DNA of 59,630 nt. It comes from Gammaproteobacteria bacterium. GTDB taxonomy: Bacteria; Pseudomonadota; Gammaproteobacteria; Steroidobacterales; PWYM01. The DNA lies in the NCBI GenBank assembly GCA_003567855.1, contig PWYM01000212.1:1-59630 (forward strand), in the 5' to 3' direction. How positions within the stretch are numbered: position 1 is the stretch's first letter; each line of letters opens with the position of its first letter. Both the position numbers and the translations under genes were made by a program. Below, one piece after another: positions 9,136 to 18,891 of the stretch. A model generated the notes under the pieces. The model did not search any database. It saw only the letters and a program-made list of their open reading frames with translations, and was not told where the DNA came from.

Positions 9136-9419
9136 TCGATCACCCTGGGCACGAGGTACAGGCCGTCGTGCACCGCCGGCGCGTTGCGCTGGTAGTCGTC
9201 GCGGCGGTCGGTTTCAGTGGCGACGTCGTCGCGCAGCCGCTGGCCCTGGCTGAGCGGGTGCGCCATCGGTTCGATCCCGGCGGTGTCGGCCGCCTGCAGC
9301 TGGTCAATCATCTCGAGGATGGATCCGAGCTTGGCGGCGTGCTCCCCGACCTCGGCATCGGCCACCGACAGCCGCGCGAGGCGGGCGATGGCAAGCACTT
9401 CGTCTGCCTTGAGTGACAC
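9132..9419 (-). CDS. gatC: Asp-tRNA(Asn)/Glu-tRNA(Gln) amidotransferase subunit C
   Basis: The small subunit that holds GatA and GatB together. The open frame reaches 9446, but GTG at 9419 is preferred: it gives a 95-residue protein opening with [16 protein letters not shown], as in other GatC proteins, and a GGACGGGA ribosome-binding site lies just upstream. The C-terminal [16 protein letters not shown] region is typical. It is the first gene of the leftward gatCAB-hslO-BCCT run and diverges from mreB across 189 bp. Confidence 0.93.
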   Translation of the reverse strand: MSLKADEVLAIARLARLSVADAEVGEHAAKLGSILEMIDQLQAADTAGIEPMAHPLSQGQRLRDDVATETDRRDDYQRNAPAVHDGLYLVPRVIE

Positions 9420-9543
9420 GTGATTCCCGTCCGTGGTTGTCGGCAATGGACGACAGGCTCAACTGCGGCCCGGAAACGACGGCCAACCCGGGTCGCGGGC
9501 AGGAGCCCCTCGCAAAGCGAAGCCCGTAAGTGTACACGTCTGC

Positions 9544-10652
<1,109 letters not shown>

Positions 10653-10653
10653 C

Positions 10654-10714
10654 GTCGCACGGGCCGCGGACTGCGACCCGTTTCCTGAATGCCGACCCGG
10701 GCTTGCGCTATGAT
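10654..10714 (+). promoter_or_regulatory. mreB-mreC intergenic hairpin and candidate promoter
   Basis: Right after the mreB stop codon, GTCGCA (10654-10659) and TGCGAC (10672-10677) can form a stem. Further on, TATGAT (10709-10714) is a good -10 hexamer 39 bases before mreC, although no convincing -35 is visible. Together they could reduce read-through from mreB and restart transcription for mreC onward. Confidence 0.35.
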
Positions 10715-10752
10715 CCGCGGCAGGGTTTAGAGGTCGCGGGTACACCTTAAAT

Positions 10753-11682
10753 ATGAACCGACGCACCGAGTCGGTCGGACCGAGCCGGGGGCTGCCTCTC
10801 GGGGTGCGCTTCTTCCTGCTTGCCGGACTCGCGGCGGGCCTGATGGTGGCCGACCAGCGCCAGCAGCACCTCGACACGGTGCGCAACACGCTGGCGGTCG
10901 CGCTCTACCCGGTACAGGCGGCCGTGGACCTGCCGTTTGCCGCCTGGCACTGGAGCACCACCACGCTGTCCAGCCGCCGGGCGCTGCTCGAGGAGATCGA
11001 CACGCTGCGCAGACGCAACCTCGACAGCCACGTACGCCTGCAGCGCCTCGACGCCCTCGAAGCCGAGAACGCCCGCCTGCGCGCGATGATGGAGTCCAGC
11101 GCCCGCGTCGCCGACCGCGTGCTCGTCGCAGAAATCCTCGCCGTGGACATGGACCCCTACCGCCATCGCTTTACGATCAACAAGGGTGAGCGCCACCGGG
11201 TGTACGTCGGCCAGGCGCTGCTCGACGCCGACGGCATCATGGGACAGATCGTACGCGTGCAGCCGTTCACCGCCGAGGCGATCCTGATCAGCGACGCTGA
11301 CCACGCGCTGCCGGTAACGGTCAATCGCAACGGGCTGCGCACGATCGCGACCGGCACCGGCGACACCGACCGCCTGTCGCTGCCGTTCCTGCCGAACAGC
11401 GCCGACATCCGCGAGGGCGACCTGCTGGTGTCGTCCGGGCTCGGCGGCGCCTTCCCGTCGGGCTATCCCGTGGGCCGGATATCGCGCGTCGAGCGCAGGC
11501 CCGGCGACGGCTTCGCGAGCGTGGACATGGAACCGCTCGCGGCACTGAACCGCGCGCGCGAGGTGCTGCTCGTCTGGAGCCAGACCGCCAACGGCGAGCT
11601 GCCGGAGCCGTCCCCCGAAGCCGACCTGCAGCCGCAGACCGACCCGCTGCCCGACGCGCCGCCCAACGGGGATGCGCAATGA
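10753..11682 (+). CDS. mreC: Rod shape-determining protein MreC
   Basis: A bitopic inner-membrane protein of 309 residues with a periplasmic beta domain that bridges MreB and the PBP2/RodA synthase. It has one N-terminal membrane segment (about residues 20-40), a coiled-coil stretch (about 75-115, rich in Leu, Glu and Arg), then the two-barrel domain with features such as LVSSGLGGAFPSGYPVGRI. The C-terminal tail is Pro/Asp/Glu-rich and probably unstructured. Its end overlaps mreD by four bases (ATGA). Confidence 0.95.
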   Translation: MNRRTESVGPSRGLPLGVRFFLLAGLAAGLMVADQRQQHLDTVRNTLAVALYPVQAAVDLPFAAWHWSTTTLSSRRALLEEIDTLRRRNLDSHVRLQRLDALEAENARLRAMMESSARVADRVLVAEILAVDMDPYRHRFTINKGERHRVYVGQALLDADGIMGQIVRVQPFTAEAILISDADHALPVTVNRNGLRTIATGTGDTDRLSLPFLPNSADIREGDLLVSSGLGGAFPSGYPVGRISRVERRPGDGFASVDMEPLAALNRAREVLLVWSQTANGELPEPSPEADLQPQTDPLPDAPPNGDAQ

Positions 11683-12179
11683 GCGACGAACGTCCGCTGG
11701 TCGGTGTCGCCGCGGTGTCGCTGCTGTTCGGCGTGATGCTGCAGATCGTGCCGCTGCCGGCGATGCTCGCCGACCTGCGCCCCGACTGGCTGCTGCTGAT
11801 CCTCGTGTACTGGTGCCTGACCACGCCCAGCCGCTTCGGGCTCAGCCTGGCCTTCGTCCTCGGCCTGGTGCTCGACACGCTCACCGGCGCGCTGCTCGGC
11901 CAGCACGCGCTGGCGATGCTGCTGGTGGTGCTGGTCGCTCTGAAGTTCCGGCTGCGCGTTCGGGTCTTCCCGATGGCACAGATGATGATTGCGATCCTCG
12001 TGCTGCTCACCATTTATCAGTTCACGCTGTTCTGGATCGACGGCGTGACCGGGCGCACCGTGGACCCCGCCGCGCGGTGGCAGCCGCTGGTGACCGGCAC
12101 GGCGGCGTGGCCGCTGGTGTTCTGGCTGCTCAACCGCGCGCGGCGTGATGCCGGGCCACAGCCCATCAGGCTGGACTGA
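11679..12179 (+). CDS. mreD: Rod shape-determining protein MreD
   Basis: A small polytopic inner-membrane protein (166 residues, about five or six helices) of the elongasome. The stretch LRPDWLLLILVYWCLTTPSR, followed by a glycine/leucine-rich helix, is typical of the family. It overlaps mreC by four bases and is followed two bases later by the PBP2 gene, so mreC, mreD, mrdA and rodA are probably translated together. Confidence 0.94.
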   Translation: MSDERPLVGVAAVSLLFGVMLQIVPLPAMLADLRPDWLLLILVYWCLTTPSRFGLSLAFVLGLVLDTLTGALLGQHALAMLLVVLVALKFRLRVRVFPMAQMMIAILVLLTIYQFTLFWIDGVTGRTVDPAARWQPLVTGTAAWPLVFWLLNRARRDAGPQPIRLD

Positions 12180-12181
12180 TC

Positions 12182-14098
12182 ATGGCAGGCAGCATCCGGT
12201 TCAAGAATCTCCGCGACGAGCAGCACACCTTCCTGAAGCGCATCCTGATTGCCGCGCTGTTCATCGTGCTGCTCAGCGGGCTGCTGGTGTGGCGTCTCGT
12301 GCACCTGCAGGTGGTCAGCTACACGCACTTCACCGAACTTTCACAGGGCAACCGCATACGCATCGAGCCGATGCCCCCCACGCGCGGCCTGATCTACGAC
12401 CGCAACGGCCACGTGCTCGCCGAGAACGTGCCGACCTACCGCCTCGAGATGATTCCCGAGCAGGTCGACGACGTGCGCGGCACGCTGGAACGGCTCGCAG
12501 CCCTCGGGCTCGTGGAGCCAGACGAGATCGACAGGCTGAAAGACCTCGTGCGCCGTCATCGACGCTTCGAGCCGGTCACGCTCGGCTTCAGGATGACCGA
12601 GGACCAGGTCGGCGCCTTCGCGGTGAACCGCCAGCACTTTCCCGGCGTCGACATCCGCGCGCGGCTGCGGCGCCACTACCCGTTCGGCGAGCTCACCGCG
12701 CACACCATCGGTTACGTGGGCGGCATCAGCAGCGCCGACTTCGAGCGCCTCGACCGCGCCAACTATGCCGGCAGCTCGCAGGTCGGACGCAGTGGCATAG
12801 AGCGCCGCTACGAGGAGACGCTGCACGGCACCGTCGGCTACCGACAGATCGTCGTCAACGCCCGCGGACGTGTGCTCGAACAGCTCGACCCCACCGCGGC
12901 CGAAGCCCAGCCGGCGCGCCCCGGTGGCGAGGGACGCCGCCGCAGCCGCGAGCCGCTGCCGGGCGACGACCTGGTGACCAGCCTCGACATCCGGCTGCAG
13001 CAGGCGGCCGCCGAGGCGCTGGAGGGCTGGCGAGCGGCCGCCGTGGTCGTCGAACCGCGCAGCGGCGACGTGCTCGCGATGGTCAGTACGCCGTCGTTCG
13101 ACCCCAACCTGTTCAGCGGCGGTCTCAGCCGCGCGCAGTACCAGGGGCTGCTCAATGACCCCGCCAACCCGCTGCTCAACCGGGCGCTACGCGGCATCTA
13201 TCCGCCGGGCTCGACGATCAAGCCGCACCTCGGCCTCGCGCTGCTGCACCACGACATCGTCGACCCGGACCGCCGCATCTTCTGCCGCGGCCACTTCAGC
13301 CTGCCGAACAGCCGGCACCGCTTCCGCGACTGGCTGCGCCAGGGGCACGGGCACGCCGATCTCAAGCAGGGCATCGCACAGTCGTGCGACGTGTACTTCT
13401 ATACCACCGCGGTGGAACTGGGCATCGACCGCATGCACGACTTCCTCGTCGCTATGGGCCTCGGCCAGCCCACCGGGATCGACATCCTCGGCGAACGCGC
13501 CGGGCTCGTCCCCTCACCAGCGTGGAAACGGCAGGCCTTCACGCGCCGCGAGGACCAGGCCTGGTTCCCCGGCGAGACCGTCATTGCCGGCATCGGCCAG
13601 GGCTACATGACCGCCACGCCGCTGCAGCTCGCACATTCGACCGGCGTGATCGCCGCGCGCGGCCTCCGCAGCCGTCCACGGCTGGTGATCGGCAGCGGTA
13701 ACGGCACCAACGGCGAATCCGTGGACTTCGACCCCGAAGCTTTGTCACGCCTGGTGCTCAAGGACCCGCACGCGTGGGAGACCATCGTCGACACGATGGT
13801 CGAAGTCACGCGTGGCCCGCGCGGCACCTCGCGTCTGTCGATGCAGGGCACCGGGTACACGGTCGCCGGCAAGACCGGTACCGCGCAGGTGTTCACCGTC
13901 GGCCAGGACGAGGAATACGTCGAAGAGGAGGTCCACGAACTGCTTCGCGACCACGCGCTCTACGTCGCGTTCGCGCCGGCCGAAGACCCCGAGATCGCGC
14001 TTGCAGTCGTCGTCGAGAACGGCGGCAGCGGCAGCCGTACCGCGGCGCCGATCGCGCGCGCGATCATGGACCGCTGGTTCGAGGCACGCGAACAGTGA
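12182..14098 (+). CDS. mrdA: Penicillin-binding protein 2 (elongation transpeptidase)
   Basis: The class B transpeptidase that crosslinks peptidoglycan during cell elongation with RodA. It has 638 residues: an N-terminal membrane anchor (about 20-42), a pedestal/dimerisation domain (about 60-230), and the transpeptidase domain with the active-site tetrad STIK at Ser344-Lys347, the second motif SCD in AQSCDVYFY, and KTG in VAGKTGTAQVF. A short Arg/Pro-rich insertion around residues 245-260 is an unusual detail. Its stop codon overlaps the rodA GTG start by four bases. Confidence 0.97.
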   Translation: MAGSIRFKNLRDEQHTFLKRILIAALFIVLLSGLLVWRLVHLQVVSYTHFTELSQGNRIRIEPMPPTRGLIYDRNGHVLAENVPTYRLEMIPEQVDDVRGTLERLAALGLVEPDEIDRLKDLVRRHRRFEPVTLGFRMTEDQVGAFAVNRQHFPGVDIRARLRRHYPFGELTAHTIGYVGGISSADFERLDRANYAGSSQVGRSGIERRYEETLHGTVGYRQIVVNARGRVLEQLDPTAAEAQPARPGGEGRRRSREPLPGDDLVTSLDIRLQQAAAEALEGWRAAAVVVEPRSGDVLAMVSTPSFDPNLFSGGLSRAQYQGLLNDPANPLLNRALRGIYPPGSTIKPHLGLALLHHDIVDPDRRIFCRGHFSLPNSRHRFRDWLRQGHGHADLKQGIAQSCDVYFYTTAVELGIDRMHDFLVAMGLGQPTGIDILGERAGLVPSPAWKRQAFTRREDQAWFPGETVIAGIGQGYMTATPLQLAHSTGVIAARGLRSRPRLVIGSGNGTNGESVDFDPEALSRLVLKDPHAWETIVDTMVEVTRGPRGTSRLSMQGTGYTVAGKTGTAQVFTVGQDEEYVEEEVHELLRDHALYVAFAPAEDPEIALAVVVENGGSGSRTAAPIARAIMDRWFEAREQ

Positions 14099-15231
14099 TC
14101 TTCGAGGAAACACAGGCTTTCGAGACACGCCGCCCGCTGAGCGCGCCCGCGCACCTGCTCCGCTCGCTGCACCTCGATGCACAGCTGCTGGTCGCGCTGA
14201 TCGCGATCTGCGCGATCGGGCTGACGGTGCTCTACAGCGCGATGGCCGAGAGCACCCAGGCGCTGATCAGCCAGTCGGCGCGCCTTGGCGTCGCGTTCTT
14301 CGCGATGATCGTGCTCGCGCAGGTGCCGCCGAAGAAGCTCCGGATGTGGGCGCCGTGGGTGTTTCTCGCCGGGCTCGGGCTGCTGATCGCGGTGCTCGTG
14401 ATGGGCGAGCTCGGCAAGGGCGCGCGGCGCTGGCTCGATCTGGGGATCATCCGCTTCCAGCCCTCGGAGATCATGAAGCTCGCGGTCCCGATGATGGCGG
14501 CCTGGTACCTGCACGAGCGGCCGCTGCCGCCGTCATTCGGCGCGGTCTTCGTGATCGCACTGATGGTGTTCACGCCGGCGCTGCTGATCGCGATGCAGCC
14601 CGATCTCGGGACCGCGGTGCTGGTCGCGTGCGCGGGCTCGATCGTACTGCTGCTCGCGGGCCTGAAACTGCGCTACCTGGTCGCGACGGGCGCCCTGCTG
14701 CTCGCCGCGGTCCCGCTGCTGTGGCACTTCATGCTCGACTACCAGCGCCGGCGCGTACTCACCTTCCTGAACCCGGAAACCGACCCGCTGGGCGCCGGCT
14801 ACAACATCATCCAGTCGAAGATCGCACTGGGCTCCGGTGGCGTGTTCGGCAAAGGCTGGCTGAACGGCACGCAGGCTCACCTCGAGTTCCTTCCCGAACG
14901 CTCGACCGACTTCATCTTCGCCGTAATGGGCGAGGAGTTCGGCCTGCTCGGCCTGCTCGCACTGCTTGCGATCTACCTGTTCGTCGTCGGTCGCGGCCTC
15001 TACATCGCGGCGCATGCGCAGGACACCTTCAGCCGCCTGCTCGCCGGCAGCATCAGCCTGACGTTCTTCGTGTACGTGTTCGTCAACGCCGGCATGGTGT
15101 GCGGCCTGCTTCCCGTCGTCGGCGTACCGCTGCCGCTGGTCAGTTTCGGTGGCACGTCGATGGTGACGCTACTCGCGGGTTTCGGTATTCTGATGTCCAT
15201 ACATTCACGTCGTCGCCTGCTGCCGGCGTGA
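14095..15231 (+). CDS. rodA: SEDS-family peptidoglycan glycosyltransferase RodA
   Basis: A 378-residue inner-membrane polymerase of lipid II with about ten helices, working with PBP2. Family landmarks include GKGARRWLDLG, RFQPSEIMKL, the functional-loop segment PERSTDFIFAVMGEEFG, and the C-terminal GVPLPLVSFGGTSMV. The chosen GTG at 14095 overlaps the PBP2 stop codon (GTGA) and gives the usual length; the longer frame starting inside mrdA is not supported. Confidence 0.96.
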   Translation: MIFEETQAFETRRPLSAPAHLLRSLHLDAQLLVALIAICAIGLTVLYSAMAESTQALISQSARLGVAFFAMIVLAQVPPKKLRMWAPWVFLAGLGLLIAVLVMGELGKGARRWLDLGIIRFQPSEIMKLAVPMMAAWYLHERPLPPSFGAVFVIALMVFTPALLIAMQPDLGTAVLVACAGSIVLLLAGLKLRYLVATGALLLAAVPLLWHFMLDYQRRRVLTFLNPETDPLGAGYNIIQSKIALGSGGVFGKGWLNGTQAHLEFLPERSTDFIFAVMGEEFGLLGLLALLAIYLFVVGRGLYIAAHAQDTFSRLLAGSISLTFFVYVFVNAGMVCGLLPVVGVPLPLVSFGGTSMVTLLAGFGILMSIHSRRRLLPA

Positions 15232-15248
15232 TCGCCCGCACCATTGCC

Positions 15249-16319
15249 ATGGTTCGTACGCTGCCGGACATGCCCCGGATCCACACCTTCTTCCGCCGCC
15301 GCCTCGCGCTGCTGCTCGCCTGCGTCGTGCTCGGCCCGGCCGCCCACGCCGACACCGGCAACGCGTCTGCAGACGTCGCCACCGCGTTCGCCGACGGGCT
15401 GTCGGCCTTCAAGGCCGAGGTCGCCGAACGTCACGGCTTCTCTTCCCGGGCGCTGGACCTGTGGTTCGCCGACGTCGAACTCCAGCAGCCCATACTCGAC
15501 GCGATCAGCGCACCGGCCGAACGCGTGCGCCCCTGGCACGAGTACCGCCAGATCTTCCTCACCGACCGGCGCATCGAAGGCGGCGTGGTGTTCTGGGAAG
15601 AACACGCCGACACGCTGGAACAGGTCTCGGCCGAGTACGGGGTCCCCGCTGAAATGATCGTCGCGATCATCGGCGTGGAGACGATGTACGGGCGCATCAC
15701 CGGCCGCTGGCGCGTGCTCGACGCGCTGGCGACGCTGGCGTTCGCGTATCCGCCGCGGGCGCCGTTCTTCCGCTCCGAGCTCGAGCACTTCCTGCTGCTC
15801 GCCGAGGAGGAACGCCTGGAACCGCGTGCCGCGCTGGGGTCTTACGCCGGTGCGATGGGGCCGCCGCAGTTCATTCCGTCGAGCTACCGCGCCTACGCGG
15901 TCGACGGCAGCGGCAACGGCCGGCGCGACCTGTTCCGCGACTGGGAAGACGTGCTCGCGAGCGTCGCCAACTACTTCAGCGTACACGGCTGGCGCGATGG
16001 CGAGCCGGTCGCGCAGCCCGCGCGCGTCGACGACGACTGGTCCGGCGTGCACCCGGCCAACCGGCTCGACCTCGACAATACCGTCGCCGGCCTGCAGTCG
16101 GCGGGCTACCGCTTCGACAGCACGCGCGACGACGACACGCCGGCGATGATGGTGCGCCTCGACGGCACCGACGGCGACGAACTCTGGGTCGCCTACCACA
16201 ACTTCCACGTGATCACGCGCTACAACCGCAGCGTGATGTATGCACTCGCGGCGTGGCAGCTCAGCCAGGCGATCGCCGAACGCCGCGCGGAAGGCCGCAC
16301 CGCGGCGCGGGGGTCCTGA
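15249..16319 (+). CDS. mltB: Lytic murein transglycosylase B
   Basis: An envelope enzyme that cleaves the MurNAc-GlcNAc bond with formation of anhydroMurNAc. It has a secretion signal (MVRTLPDMPRIHTFFRRRLA then a hydrophobic run ending AAHA), an SLT_2 catalytic domain with the presumed catalytic Glu in IIGVETMYG, and the GAMGPPQFIPSSYRAYAVD segment. No lipobox cysteine is seen, so it is probably periplasmic and soluble. Starts at GTG 15228 (a 4-bp overlap with rodA) and ATG 15270 are also possible; ATG 15249 is a compromise. It overlaps rlpA by one base. Confidence 0.93.
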   Translation: MVRTLPDMPRIHTFFRRRLALLLACVVLGPAAHADTGNASADVATAFADGLSAFKAEVAERHGFSSRALDLWFADVELQQPILDAISAPAERVRPWHEYRQIFLTDRRIEGGVVFWEEHADTLEQVSAEYGVPAEMIVAIIGVETMYGRITGRWRVLDALATLAFAYPPRAPFFRSELEHFLLLAEEERLEPRAALGSYAGAMGPPQFIPSSYRAYAVDGSGNGRRDLFRDWEDVLASVANYFSVHGWRDGEPVAQPARVDDDWSGVHPANRLDLDNTVAGLQSAGYRFDSTRDDDTPAMMVRLDGTDGDELWVAYHNFHVITRYNRSVMYALAAWQLSQAIAERRAEGRTAARGS

Positions 16320-17320
16320 TGCTGGCGGCGCGTGGCCTGCTGCTCGGCGCCGCGCTGCTCGCGCTGGCCGCGTGCACGCACCCGGTACGCGACTCGGCGC
16401 CCGGCACGCCCCCTGAAGGCAGCCCCCGCCCCGCAACCGTCGGCAGCCCCGGCGTGCCCGAGCCCAAGAGCCGCCAGGGCAACATGCCTTTCTACGAGGT
16501 GTTCGGACGCCGCTACTACACGCTGTCCACGGCGCGCGGTTACCGCGAGCGCGGCGTCGCGTCGTGGTACGGCACCAAGTTCCACGGCCAGTCCACGTCC
16601 AGCGGCGAACCCTACGACATGTATGCGATGACCGCCGCGCACACGACGCTGCCGCTGCCGACCTGGGTCGAGGTGCGCAATCTCGCGAACGACCGCCGCA
16701 TCGTCGTGCGCGTCAACGATCGCGGGCCATTCGTCGACAACCGGCTGATCGACCTGTCCTACGCCGCGGCCAAGGAGATCGACATGATCGGCGACGGCAC
16801 CGCGCTGGTCGAGGTGCGCGCGCTGCATTCACCCGACGAGATCAGCCCGTACGCCATCGTCGCCACGCGCTACGCGCCAGGCGCGCCGATCCGGCGTACA
16901 CCCGGCGCCGACGGGCCGCCGCCGGTCGCGTCCGCGGTCAATGCCGAGCGTGCAACGACGGTCACGCTGCGCACGCCCGATCCCGAGCCTCCGCAACCGC
17001 CGCCGGAACCGGTCGCCGTGCTCACCCCTGATATCGCCGCCGACACGCCCCCGGCGTCCACCGGCGACCGCGAGGCATCGGCCGAACGGCTCTACGTGCA
17101 GGTCGGCGCGTTCGCCAGCCGCGACAACGCGCAGGCGCTGGTCTCACGCCTGCAGGCCGACGGCTTCGACGACGCGTTCATGCGCGACGAGCAGGTCGGC
17201 GACCGCATGCTCCATCGCGTGCGCATCGGGCCCATCGCCAGCGTCGACGCCTACGACGCCATCATCGCCGAACTGCGCAGTCTCGATATTCACGAGACAC
17301 GGTTGATCAGCGAAGACTGA
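16319..17320 (+). CDS. rlpA: Septal ring lytic transglycosylase RlpA, lipoprotein with SPOR domain
   Basis: A 333-residue lipoprotein: the signal ends at the lipobox LAAC (Cys near residue 19). A double-psi beta-barrel domain (about residues 75-165) carries GVASWYGTKFHGQSTSSGE and RVNDRGPF with the catalytic Asp. A Pro-rich linker follows, then a C-terminal SPOR domain (about 255-333, opening LYVQVGAFASRDNAQAL) that binds stripped glycan strands at septa. The ATG at 16319 shares one base with the mltB stop codon (TGATG), so the two glycan-cutting enzymes are coupled. Confidence 0.95.
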   Translation: MLAARGLLLGAALLALAACTHPVRDSAPGTPPEGSPRPATVGSPGVPEPKSRQGNMPFYEVFGRRYYTLSTARGYRERGVASWYGTKFHGQSTSSGEPYDMYAMTAAHTTLPLPTWVEVRNLANDRRIVVRVNDRGPFVDNRLIDLSYAAAKEIDMIGDGTALVEVRALHSPDEISPYAIVATRYAPGAPIRRTPGADGPPPVASAVNAERATTVTLRTPDPEPPQPPPEPVAVLTPDIAADTPPASTGDREASAERLYVQVGAFASRDNAQALVSRLQADGFDDAFMRDEQVGDRMLHRVRIGPIASVDAYDAIIAELRSLDIHETRLISED

Positions 17321-17369
17321 CCGCGGCGCTGTCGGCCGACGAATACACGGCAACCGGCGCCGACACGGG

Positions 17370-17375
17370 TACAAT
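17370..17375 (+). promoter_or_regulatory. Possible -10 element upstream of dacA
   Basis: TACAAT lies 36 bases before the dacA ATG in the 91-bp rlpA-dacA gap. No clear -35 is seen at the right distance. A perfect 10-base palindrome GTCGGCCGAC sits at 17331-17340 in the same gap. Confidence 0.35.
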
Positions 17376-17411
17376 GGTCAGCTGACGATCCATGACCCTG
17401 AACCGGTACCG

Positions 17412-18608
17412 ATGAACCTCTACAGACCCGCCCCGGCGCTGCTCCTGCTTGCCGCCACGCTGCTGTTCGCCGACCACACCGCATTCGCGCAGATGCCACT
17501 TCCGGCGGCCCCGCGCGTGGGTGCCGACCACTACGTGCTGATGGACGCCGCCACCGGCGACGTACTGGTCGAGCGCGATGCCGAGACCCCGGTGGAGCCC
17601 GCCAGCCTCACCAAGCTGATGACGGCCTACGTGGTCTTCAAGGCCATCGAGGAAGGGCGCGTGTCGCTCGAGGACATGGTCACGATCAGCCAGGACGCGT
17701 GGATCGCCGGCGGCGGCATCGTCGGCAGCCGCGAGCGGCGCAACGTGTCGACGATGTACGCGCGCGAGGGCAGCCAGATCAGCGTCCAGGACCTGCTCAA
17801 GGGCATGATCATCGTGTCCGGCAACGACGCCAGCGTCGCGCTTGCCGAACGCGTCGCGGGCTCCGAGGCCGCATTCGCCGACCTGATGAATCACTACGCG
17901 GCACGGCTCGGCATGGTGAATTCGCATTTCGTGAACAGCCACGGACTGCCCGCCGAGGGGCACATCTCCTCTGCCGGCGACATGGCACGGCTCGCGCAGG
18001 CAATAATCAGCGGATTCCCCGACCTGTACGCTTACTATTCCCAGCGGCGCTTCGACTGGGACGGCACCTCGCAACCCAACCGCAACGGGCTGCTTGGCGT
18101 GCGCGTCGGCGGCGCGGGCACCGTGGACGGCATGAAAACCGGCTACACCGCCGCGGCGCGTTACTGCCTGGTCACGTCGGCCGCCGACGAGCGCATGCGG
18201 CTCATCTCGGTGATCATGGGGTCACCCAGCGTCGGCGGGCGCGAGCGCGCCAGCCGCGAGCTGCTGAGCTACGGCTTCAACAACTTCGAGACCCACACGC
18301 TCTACCGCGCCGGTGAAGAAGTCACGCGCGCCCGCCTGTGGCGCGGCCGCGAACGCGAGGTCGCGCTCGGCGTCGCCGAGGACGTGACGATGCTCGTACC
18401 CCGCGGCCGCCGCGACCATCTCCAGGCCGATCTCGACCTGCCGCGGCTGATCACCGCACCGCTGCCGGCCGAGCGCCCGCTCGGCCAGCTCACCGTGCGG
18501 CTCGAGGACGAGGCGCTCACCGAGGTCGACCTGTACCCGCTCGAGGACATGCCCGAGGGCAGCTTCTGGCAGCGTACCCGCGATGCCGTGCTGCTGTGGT
18601 TCGAATAG
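17412..18608 (+). CDS. dacA: D-alanyl-D-alanine carboxypeptidase (PBP5/6 type)
   Basis: A 398-residue periplasmic enzyme that trims the terminal D-Ala of stem peptides and so limits crosslinking. It has a cleavable signal (about residues 1-27, ending AFAQ), the SLTK active-site motif at Ser65-Lys68, the SGN motif in IIVSGNDASVAL and KTG in MKTGYTAAARYC. After a PBP5_C beta domain, it ends in a short amphipathic tail (SFWQRTRDAVLLWFE) that would lie on the inner membrane. It follows the mltB-rlpA pair and precedes ybeD-lipB, an order also known from other gammaproteobacteria. Confidence 0.97.
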   Translation: MNLYRPAPALLLLAATLLFADHTAFAQMPLPAAPRVGADHYVLMDAATGDVLVERDAETPVEPASLTKLMTAYVVFKAIEEGRVSLEDMVTISQDAWIAGGGIVGSRERRNVSTMYAREGSQISVQDLLKGMIIVSGNDASVALAERVAGSEAAFADLMNHYAARLGMVNSHFVNSHGLPAEGHISSAGDMARLAQAIISGFPDLYAYYSQRRFDWDGTSQPNRNGLLGVRVGGAGTVDGMKTGYTAAARYCLVTSAADERMRLISVIMGSPSVGGRERASRELLSYGFNNFETHTLYRAGEEVTRARLWRGREREVALGVAEDVTMLVPRGRRDHLQADLDLPRLITAPLPAERPLGQLTVRLEDEALTEVDLYPLEDMPEGSFWQRTRDAVLLWFE

Positions 18609-18612
18609 CGCG

Positions 18613-18891
18613 ATGGCCATGGACCCGCGATCCGACGTCGAATTACTCGAGTTCCCGTGCCGGTTTCCCGTCAAGGTCATGGGCGCCAATGACTCGGACT
18701 TCCGCGAGCACGCGCGCGCGCTGGTCGAGGCGCACGCGGGCCCGGTGCCCGCTGACCGTATCGAAAGCCGCACCAGCCGCAACGGGCGCTTCCTGTCGGT
18801 GACCCTCCACGTCCAGGCACAGAGCCGCGAGCAGCTCGACGCGATCTACACCGCGCTGACGTCGAGCAGCCGGGTGCTGATGGCGCTGTGA
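18613..18891 (+). CDS. ybeD: YbeD/DUF493-family protein
   Basis: A 92-residue protein with the ferredoxin-like alpha/beta fold of the DUF493 family; features include FPCRFPVKVMG near the N-terminus and a terminal VLMAL. Function is unknown, although the gene almost always sits between dacA and lipB, as here. ATG 18613 is used (ATG 18619 is also possible); a longer frame would overlap dacA. Its stop codon overlaps the lipB GTG start. Confidence 0.92.
   Translation: MAMDPRSDVELLEFPCRFPVKVMGANDSDFREHARALVEAHAGPVPADRIESRTSRNGRFLSVTLHVQAQSREQLDAIYTALTSSSRVLMAL

Noticed and set aside
13812-15248. Very long N-terminal extension of MltB through rodA
   Set aside because: It is just the open frame inside rodA; signal peptide and family length place the start near 15249.
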